Source of the DNA: an uncultured Bacteroidia bacterium
GTDB taxonomy: Bacteria; Bacteroidota; Bacteroidia; Bacteroidales; UBA932
DNA: 28,563 nt
Reading direction: 5' to 3'
Assembly: GCA_902767465.1 (NCBI GenBank)
Contig: CACXHM010000067.1
Coordinates: forward strand, 1-28,563
The notes below the pieces were generated by a model. The model was not told where the DNA came from and did not search any database. It worked only from the letters and a program-made list of their open reading frames with translations. The position numbers and the translations under genes were made by a program. Shown here one piece after another: positions 22,913 to 28,563 of the stretch (the first letter of the stretch is position 1; every line of letters begins with the position of its first letter).

Positions 22913-24769
22913 ATGAAAAAGAATAAATCAATCCTTTTGAATGCAATTCTTATCATCTCGGCCGCATTTGTTGCGCCGGGCTGTCTGAATGACTATCTTG
23001 ACCGGGCTCCCAATGCAGGACTCTCCGAAACGGAGGTGTTCACCAAATATGCCAACTTCAAGAATTATTTCTATTCGGTGTATGGCGGTAAGAATTTCAA
23101 CATCCGCTGCCACTATCCACTGCATTGGTGCATGAACAGCCAGAAGATTACTCTTGAGGAATTTACCGACATGTGCGACAAGACCCGAATCCAGAGGGCG
23201 CAGTCAATCAAACTCGGCAACGGAGCCGATGCCACCCAGTGGATAGGCTATGCTGAGGCGGATGCCAACTACCCGCTCAATGCAAAGGTTCCCAACAGTT
23301 GGAAATGCATACGGGTATGCAACATGGCTCTCAACAATGTTTCCAGAATTCTTGACTGCACGGAAGAAGAACGTAATGACCTGATAGGACAGGCTTATTT
23401 CGTACGTGCGTTCTGCCATTTCGAACTTTTCCGTCTTTACGGGTCGCTCCCTTATGTTGACAAAGTGCTGGGTGCTAACGACGAATGGGACCTCAAGCCG
23501 GATGACGACTACGACTTCCTTCTGAAGTGCGCCGCCGATTACCAGAGGGCATATGAATACTTCGACCTTGCCGGTGTGGTACGCCGCGATCCTGCTTCCG
23601 GAGCTGGCAATCTGTCGGATCCGAATCAGGATAAGCCGAACGGAGTCACAGCCCTTGCCATGAAAGGCCGCGTGCTGCTCTATGCTGCAAGTCCCCTGAA
23701 CAATCCCGAAGGAGATATTAAGCGCTGGGAGGATGCCGCCGAAGCTTCGGCCATTGCCCTCAATGTTGCTCTCTCTAAGGGCTACAAGTTGCTCCCCAAG
23801 GCTGACTATTCCAAGAATTTCTATGGTAACCGTTACACCAACGAGCAGCTTTGGGCATATTCTACTGGCAGCACCACGAATTACAACAATTCAACGATAC
23901 AGTCGTTCGTAGGCTACCCCTTCTCGAACAATGCCTACAGTTCGTCGCAGTGCCCTACCCAAAACTTTGTGGACAGGTTTGAAACCGTGGACGGCTGGCC
24001 TCTCAATACCGAGGAGCAGCGTGCTGCCGCAACCGCCGCCGGCAAGTATAACGAGCAGGACCCCTACAGCAACAGGGATCCCCGCTTTGCCAACGCGGTC
24101 ATTTACAACGGCGCCACCTTCCAGGGCTATTCTCCTGCATCCATCTATATTAATGCGGACGGATCAAAGCCCAGCGGATCGCTGCTGACATACCCATCCG
24201 GTGCTTCCGACGGCGTGTCTGAAACTTTCTACTATGAGCGCAAGCGCACCGGGAACCTTTCAAACAAAGGAAACCAGAATGTGGTTCTTACCGACCCCAT
24301 CATCCGCCTGGCAGAAGTTTATCTGAACTATGCGGAGGCTGCCAACGAGGCATGGGGCCCGGACGGGAAGAGTACTTCGGCTACGATCACAGCCCTCGAA
24401 GCAATCAATACCGTGCGCGAAAGGGTGGAAATGCCGGAAGTGCTCGCAGAGTACTGCGCGAACAAGGACATTTTCCGTGAACGTATCAAGAATGAAAGGG
24501 TTGTGGAACTCTGTTTCGAAGGCAACCACTACTGGTGCGACATACGTCGATGGATGGATGCCCCCGCCCTTTGCCGCTCTACGCTCTACGGCATGCGTGC
24601 CACCAAAACCGACGTGTCGGCGGAGTATCCCACCGGATTCAAGTACGAACGTTTCGCCCTTCCTGCCAACCGTCAGATTGCCTGGAAGAACGACGGCATG
24701 TACTGGTTCCGGTTCCGCAATGACGACCTTCTCAAAATGTCGAACTATACTCCCAAAATGGAATGGTAA
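22913..24769 (+). CDS. SusD/RagB-family surface glycan-binding lipoprotein (SusD1)
   Basis: Binds oligosaccharides at the cell surface and closes over SusC1 as a lid. A 618-residue lipoprotein with lipobox APGC (C24) followed by LNDYLDRAPNAGLSETEVFTKYAN, the usual SusD opening. The TPR-type helices are visible: RNDLIGQAYFVRAFCHFELFRLYGSLPYV (about 154-182), NGVTALAMKGRVLLYAASPLNNP, and near the C-terminus IIRLAEVYLNYAEAANEAWG, IKNERVVELCFEGNHYWCDIRRW. It ends in YTPKMEW. The stop shares one base with the start of SusC2 (TAATG), which suggests translational coupling. Confidence 0.94.
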   Translation: MKKNKSILLNAILIISAAFVAPGCLNDYLDRAPNAGLSETEVFTKYANFKNYFYSVYGGKNFNIRCHYPLHWCMNSQKITLEEFTDMCDKTRIQRAQSIKLGNGADATQWIGYAEADANYPLNAKVPNSWKCIRVCNMALNNVSRILDCTEEERNDLIGQAYFVRAFCHFELFRLYGSLPYVDKVLGANDEWDLKPDDDYDFLLKCAADYQRAYEYFDLAGVVRRDPASGAGNLSDPNQDKPNGVTALAMKGRVLLYAASPLNNPEGDIKRWEDAAEASAIALNVALSKGYKLLPKADYSKNFYGNRYTNEQLWAYSTGSTTNYNNSTIQSFVGYPFSNNAYSSSQCPTQNFVDRFETVDGWPLNTEEQRAAATAAGKYNEQDPYSNRDPRFANAVIYNGATFQGYSPASIYINADGSKPSGSLLTYPSGASDGVSETFYYERKRTGNLSNKGNQNVVLTDPIIRLAEVYLNYAEAANEAWGPDGKSTSATITALEAINTVRERVEMPEVLAEYCANKDIFRERIKNERVVELCFEGNHYWCDIRRWMDAPALCRSTLYGMRATKTDVSAEYPTGFKYERFALPANRQIAWKNDGMYWFRFRNDDLLKMSNYTPKMEW

Positions 24770-27700
24770 TGAAGAAGATATTGATAATGCTCCTCATTGC
24801 ATGCGCCATCCCGGCCCATGCCCAGAAAAAAGCTGCGGAGCAACTTGCCATAAAGTTTTCGGTCGTTGATGCAGGAGGTAATCCCGTAGCGGGTGCCGCA
24901 GTTACCATTGGAGAAGGACTCGGCCATTACACTGCCGATACCGAAGGCCGCGTGAGCGTCAACTGTTCGGCGCACGACGTAGTAACAGTCAGCAAAGACG
25001 GCTACAAGGCGGTAAGCATCCGTGCCGGGGTCCTTGTGGATTCAGATTCCGTTGTGTTGATTCCCGACGTGCTCTTCGCGGGCCAGAAGGACGATATCGT
25101 ACTTCCCTATACCTCAATGAAGAAACGTTATTCGCTGGGCTCAACCGTGACCATCGATGGCGATGACCTTGCACGTTATTCTTCGGCCGACATCCGCAAC
25201 TCCCTCACCGGAGTGCTTCCGGGTGTCGAGGTTCGTGAGAATTACGGACAGATAGGTGTCAGTCCACTCGAACATATCGGCATGTACGGAGCGTCCACGG
25301 CCATCAGCGTCACAGCGCGCAGCCGTCAGGTGATGTATGTTGTAGATGATGTGCCGGTACAGATCAACGAAGTTCCGCTCGATCCTGACCAGATAGAGTC
25401 GGTGACAATCATTCGCGACGGCATGGAAAAAACCATGTACGGTCCGGTGGCCGCCGATGGTATAGTATTCATCAAGACCCGCAGCGGAGCCTACAACGAC
25501 CGTTATCTTAATGTGAGCTTCGAGAGCGGAGTCAACGTGACAGACCGCATGCCCGGGTTTGTGAATGCTGCGCAGTACGCCCAGCTCAACAACTGGGCCC
25601 GCAATAATAGCGGCCTGTCGCCGATATACACCCAGGACGATGTAACGGGATACAGGGCTGGCAATCCTTACGACCTGCGTTACCCTGCCGTCGATTTCAA
25701 ATCGATGATGCTCCAGAACACCATGTCCTACACCAAGGCGGGCATATCTTCCGGCGGTGGCAACGACATTGTGAAATACTACGCATATCTGGGCTATACC
25801 GGGCAGGACGACATCTACAAGATAGGTCCGGAATCAAACTACAACAACGTTAACCTTCACGGAAACCTTGATGTCCGGTTCAACCGCTACATGAAAGCCG
25901 CGTTCGGGATTATTTCTTCGATAGGTGTACGCAAATCGAACAACTACGGTTATTCGGCCAATTACACCAGCACCGACGAATCTTCGAACACCACTCTGAG
26001 CGCATTCGAACTCCCTTCGATTCTGAATCACATCAACACGATTCCGCAACTCTCGTTTCCGGTTTATGCCGACAGGTCTGAAGATCTCGAGTTCCCCTGG
26101 TATGCCGTTTCTTCGCAATATACGCAGAACCCCATAGCCAATATACTGGAAAACGGTTCCTACACCGAAACCGTGCGTGGCGCCCTGTTCAATTTCAGGC
26201 TTGACACTGATCTCAGTTTTATCGACAAGGGCTTGAAGTCCAGCACCTACGCCGCGTATGGATCCACGAATCTGGTGCGTATCGGTCAGGCGGAGGATTA
26301 TGCCGCCTATCTGCTTACGGAGGGCTTCGACGGTGAAGGCAACCCGATATTGGTGCCGGTGCAGAGTTCCAGCCACAGCGTCAAGCAGATGTCCGGCAAT
26401 GCCAAGCTGCTCGACTACTACTCGAACCGCCTGTATTTTGTTGAAAAGCTGGATTGGTCCCGCGTGTTCGGCGACCATGACCTCCGTCTGTCGGCCGACT
26501 ATATGATTACCAAGCGCAGCCAGAAGTTCATTACCGAACACAGGAGGGAGATGAATTTCGGCTTCAATGCCGCTTATGCGTTCAAAGGACGTTATCTTGC
26601 CCAGGCTTCCCTGAACGAACATGGCACATATTCTCTGTTGGATGCGTGGTCGTTCTCCCCTTCCGCCGGATTCGGCTGGATAGTTTCTGAAGAAGACTTC
26701 ATGAAGAATGCCAAATGGATCGACTTCCTGAAGCTTCGCATCCAGTTCAGTTCCCTGAACTACGATTCCCGCACAAGCGCCAACAGGGACATAGATAATT
26801 ACTCCTGGAACAGTACCGGCCAGAAGTTCGGTCCGTACACAACCAACCAGTGGTTCGGCAGCACCACCAGTGCGAACGTCAACCGCACATACCTGAATAT
26901 GCTCGGCAATCCCGACCTGCATTTGGAAAAGCGCAAAGAGGTTTCGGGCGGATTCGACCTTACTGCCCTTGACAGGAGGCTGGATGTAGCCTTCACCGGC
27001 TATGCTTTCGTGCAGGACGGAATCATTACCCAGATGTCCAATGCCGTTCCGCTTGTGGTAGGCATATCTACCGGATCATACTATGAAAACCATGATTCAA
27101 ATCTCCGCACCGGAGTGGAACTCAGCGCATCTTGGAAAGACCGTGCGGGCAGCCTCGACTACGGCATAAGCGGATGGATTGCCTGCCAGGGTTCCAAGAT
27201 CCTCAAAATCGACCAGCTGGATTACGCAGAAGGATATCGCGGCCGCGTCGGCAAGTCTGCAACTGCTATCTGGGGTTTGAAATACCTGGGGCAGTTCGCC
27301 ACCGATGCCGAAACGCAGCTCGTTCCGCAGCTTTTCGACGAGGAACTTAAGGCCGGCGACTTCAAGTATCAGGACATGAACGGAGACGGCTATGTTGACA
27401 GCTCTGATGCCTGTGTTATTGGAGATACCACTCCCAAACTCATCGGCGCTCTTAACCTCAACCTCGGATGGAAGAATTTTGATTTCTGCCTCACCGGCAC
27501 GTTCCGTGCCTTCTACCAGGCACAGCTTACGAACAGCTGGTTCTGGAACGGCTGGGGAGACTCTAACTATTCCAACTACACTCTCCGCCATATCAACGAC
27601 CCGAAGGCTCCCCGTCTTACCTATAATAAGGTGAACAACAATTTCCAGCTTTCGGACCGCTGGCTCGCCGACGGATCTTTCTTTAAAGTTCAGAGCCTGG

Positions 27701-27894
27701 AGATAGGATACAACGTTCCCCTCTCACTTTCCGGAATCGGCAAGGTTGTCCGTGGAATCCGGGTTTATGCCCGTGCCAACAACCTTCTCACCCTCTCCGG
27801 AATCAAAGACGTGGATCCTGAATCCCTCAGTTCCGGACTTACCAATTATCCTCTCATGAAGACCTTCGTGGGCGGACTTAAAATGACTTTCTGA
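24769..27894 (+). CDS. SusC-like TonB-dependent transporter, divergent type (SusC2)
   Basis: A 1041-residue outer-membrane protein. The ATG at 24769 overlaps the SusD1 stop (TAATG) and begins MKKILIMLLIACAIPAHAQ, a signal peptide; an in-frame ATG two codons earlier is less likely. An N-terminal Ig-like regulatory domain lies about 26-98. The usual DEVVVVGYG segment is not seen; the region reads KDDIVLPYTSMKKRYSLGSTVTIDGDDL (107-134), so the TonB box is divergent or absent. The plug is also altered: VMYVVDDVPVQINEVPLDPDQIESVTIIRDGMEKTMYGPVAADGIVFIKT (188-237), where SusC1 has LVLVDGVE and GANGVIIVTT. The barrel ends in KTFVGGLKMTF as usual. It pairs with SusD2, which overlaps its stop. Probably a second importer for the same or a related glycan. 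Confidence 0.92.
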   Translation: MKKILIMLLIACAIPAHAQKKAAEQLAIKFSVVDAGGNPVAGAAVTIGEGLGHYTADTEGRVSVNCSAHDVVTVSKDGYKAVSIRAGVLVDSDSVVLIPDVLFAGQKDDIVLPYTSMKKRYSLGSTVTIDGDDLARYSSADIRNSLTGVLPGVEVRENYGQIGVSPLEHIGMYGASTAISVTARSRQVMYVVDDVPVQINEVPLDPDQIESVTIIRDGMEKTMYGPVAADGIVFIKTRSGAYNDRYLNVSFESGVNVTDRMPGFVNAAQYAQLNNWARNNSGLSPIYTQDDVTGYRAGNPYDLRYPAVDFKSMMLQNTMSYTKAGISSGGGNDIVKYYAYLGYTGQDDIYKIGPESNYNNVNLHGNLDVRFNRYMKAAFGIISSIGVRKSNNYGYSANYTSTDESSNTTLSAFELPSILNHINTIPQLSFPVYADRSEDLEFPWYAVSSQYTQNPIANILENGSYTETVRGALFNFRLDTDLSFIDKGLKSSTYAAYGSTNLVRIGQAEDYAAYLLTEGFDGEGNPILVPVQSSSHSVKQMSGNAKLLDYYSNRLYFVEKLDWSRVFGDHDLRLSADYMITKRSQKFITEHRREMNFGFNAAYAFKGRYLAQASLNEHGTYSLLDAWSFSPSAGFGWIVSEEDFMKNAKWIDFLKLRIQFSSLNYDSRTSANRDIDNYSWNSTGQKFGPYTTNQWFGSTTSANVNRTYLNMLGNPDLHLEKRKEVSGGFDLTALDRRLDVAFTGYAFVQDGIITQMSNAVPLVVGISTGSYYENHDSNLRTGVELSASWKDRAGSLDYGISGWIACQGSKILKIDQLDYAEGYRGRVGKSATAIWGLKYLGQFATDAETQLVPQLFDEELKAGDFKYQDMNGDGYVDSSDACVIGDTTPKLIGALNLNLGWKNFDFCLTGTFRAFYQAQLTNSWFWNGWGDSNYSNYTLRHINDPKAPRLTYNKVNNNFQLSDRWLADGSFFKVQSLEIGYNVPLSLSGIGKVVRGIRVYARANNLLTLSGIKDVDPESLSSGLTNYPLMKTFVGGLKMTF

Positions 27895-27908
27895 TGCACG
27901 CGATGATT

Positions 27909-28563
27909 ATGAATACGATAAGAAAAACAATCGTTGCAGCAGTGACTCTGCTCTCAATCGGATCCTGCAGCGGTTTCCTGGATCCATATCCTTCCGCAAA
28001 CCGCAATGAGGACTATGTCGTAAAGAGCCCGGCCACCATGCAGGGGTTGATCGGAGAGTGCTACGAGTGGATTTCCTCGAACTATAACAACAACGAAGGA
28101 GCATATCTCGACTGCCTCACCGACAATGCTGTACGCACCTCCAAGACAGATGCCATCAGCCGTATGGCCATCGGGGTCTGTTCACCGGACAACAATCCCT
28201 TTCAGACATATTGGACAAGGGACTATCAGGGCATTTATAATACCAATCTTTTTCTGAAGAACGGCAACGGGCGCAATATCCGCTATATGCTGGACAAGCG
28301 TCTCGACAGCCTGCTGGTGAACATGCTTTGGGGAGAGGCGTATGCGCTTCGTGCCTGGTTCGAGTGGGATCTCCTTCAAAAGTTCGGAGGGCGTGGCACA
28401 GACGGCTCCATGCTTGGTTTCCCCATCCTCACCGAACCCGTCAAGGACTGGTCGCAAGGTTTTAAGCGCAACAGCTACGATGAATGTGTGGCGCAGATCC
28501 TTGCCGACTGCGATTCGGCCTACAAGTATCTGCCGCTCGCCCACCGCGACTTTCTGGTTGAAA
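27909..28563 (+). CDS. SusD-like lipoprotein (SusD2), 3' end cut by window
   Basis: The frame is open to the window edge, giving 218 residues of a family that usually has 500-650. Three in-frame ATGs are possible: 27894 (overlapping the SusC2 stop, TGATG), 27903 and 27909. The last is chosen because MNTIRKTIVAAVTLLSIGSC gives a clean lipoprotein signal with C20; coupling by overlap would favour the first. SusD features: SGFLDPYPSANRNEDYVVKSPATMQGLIGECYEW, YQGIYNTNLFLKNG, and MLWGEAYALRAWFEWDLLQKFGG (about 139-161), the typical TPR helix. It is the partner of SusC2. Confidence 0.9.
   Translation, partial: MNTIRKTIVAAVTLLSIGSCSGFLDPYPSANRNEDYVVKSPATMQGLIGECYEWISSNYNNNEGAYLDCLTDNAVRTSKTDAISRMAIGVCSPDNNPFQTYWTRDYQGIYNTNLFLKNGNGRNIRYMLDKRLDSLLVNMLWGEAYALRAWFEWDLLQKFGGRGTDGSMLGFPILTEPVKDWSQGFKRNSYDECVAQILADCDSAYKYLPLAHRDFLVE

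Noticed and set aside
25834..26922. Long open frame on the minus strand (362 codons)
   Set aside because: It lies wholly antisense to SusC2, has no recognisable domain, and its composition is the mirror of a real coding frame.
1..28563. Search by eye for tRNA, rRNA, CRISPR arrays, transposases, phage genes and riboswitches
   Set aside because: No cloverleaf, spaced direct-repeat series, transposase or integrase motif or known riboswitch pattern was recognised; short or degenerate cases could be missed by eye.

Overview
The window looks like chromosomal DNA of a member of the Bacteroidota, most likely order Bacteroidales. The reasons are SusC/SusD-type outer-membrane pairs, a fused SecDF, a fimbrillin-like lipoprotein, Bacteroidetes-type -7 boxes (TAnnTTTG) in front of several genes, few Shine-Dalgarno sequences, and a compact DPE2-like MalQ. 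GC content is moderate, about half by eye. I cannot name the genus. No tRNA, rRNA, insertion sequence, phage gene or CRISPR array is visible.

Layout. Positions 1-2615 (-): secDF, cut at its 3' end by the window edge. Positions 2743-4005 (+): a secreted PD40 propeller protein. Positions 4002-5867 (-): a GH77 4-alpha-glucanotransferase. Positions 5939-7456 (+): a C69-type dipeptidase. Positions 7537-9381 (+): a GH2 lipoprotein. Positions 9371-11491 (-): a GH3 beta-xylosidase/glucosidase-type enzyme. Positions 11564-13503 (+): a DUF975 membrane protein overlapping a fucose/arabinose-isomerase-like gene. Positions 13560-14951 (+): a GH28 polygalacturonase preceded by a perfect 13-bp dyad. Positions 15000-15464 (+): a small lipoprotein. 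Positions 15445-18063 (-): a membrane-spanning one-component regulator (propeller, triple-Tyr domain, TM, LuxR-type HTH). From 18130 (+) a polysaccharide-utilisation operon begins: promoter, 45-aa micro-ORF, fimbrillin-like lipoprotein, SusC1, SusD1, SusC2, SusD2 (cut by the window end).

How they may work together. The divergent regulator and the susCD operon share a 13-bp sequence that includes both -7 boxes, so they probably form one regulatory unit. The tandem SusC/SusD pairs would bind and import oligosaccharides. GH28, GH2, GH3 and the sugar-isomerase-like gene nearby are what one would expect for plant cell-wall (pectin or hemicellulose) glycans, but no sequence evidence ties them to the susCD operon, and the substrate is an inference.

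The most interesting items are: the unlisted 45-aa ORF that opens the PUL operon; the shared 13-mer in the divergent promoters; the 13-bp dyad over the GH28 promoter; a second SusC without a recognisable TonB box; and the unusual lipoprotein that precedes SusC1.
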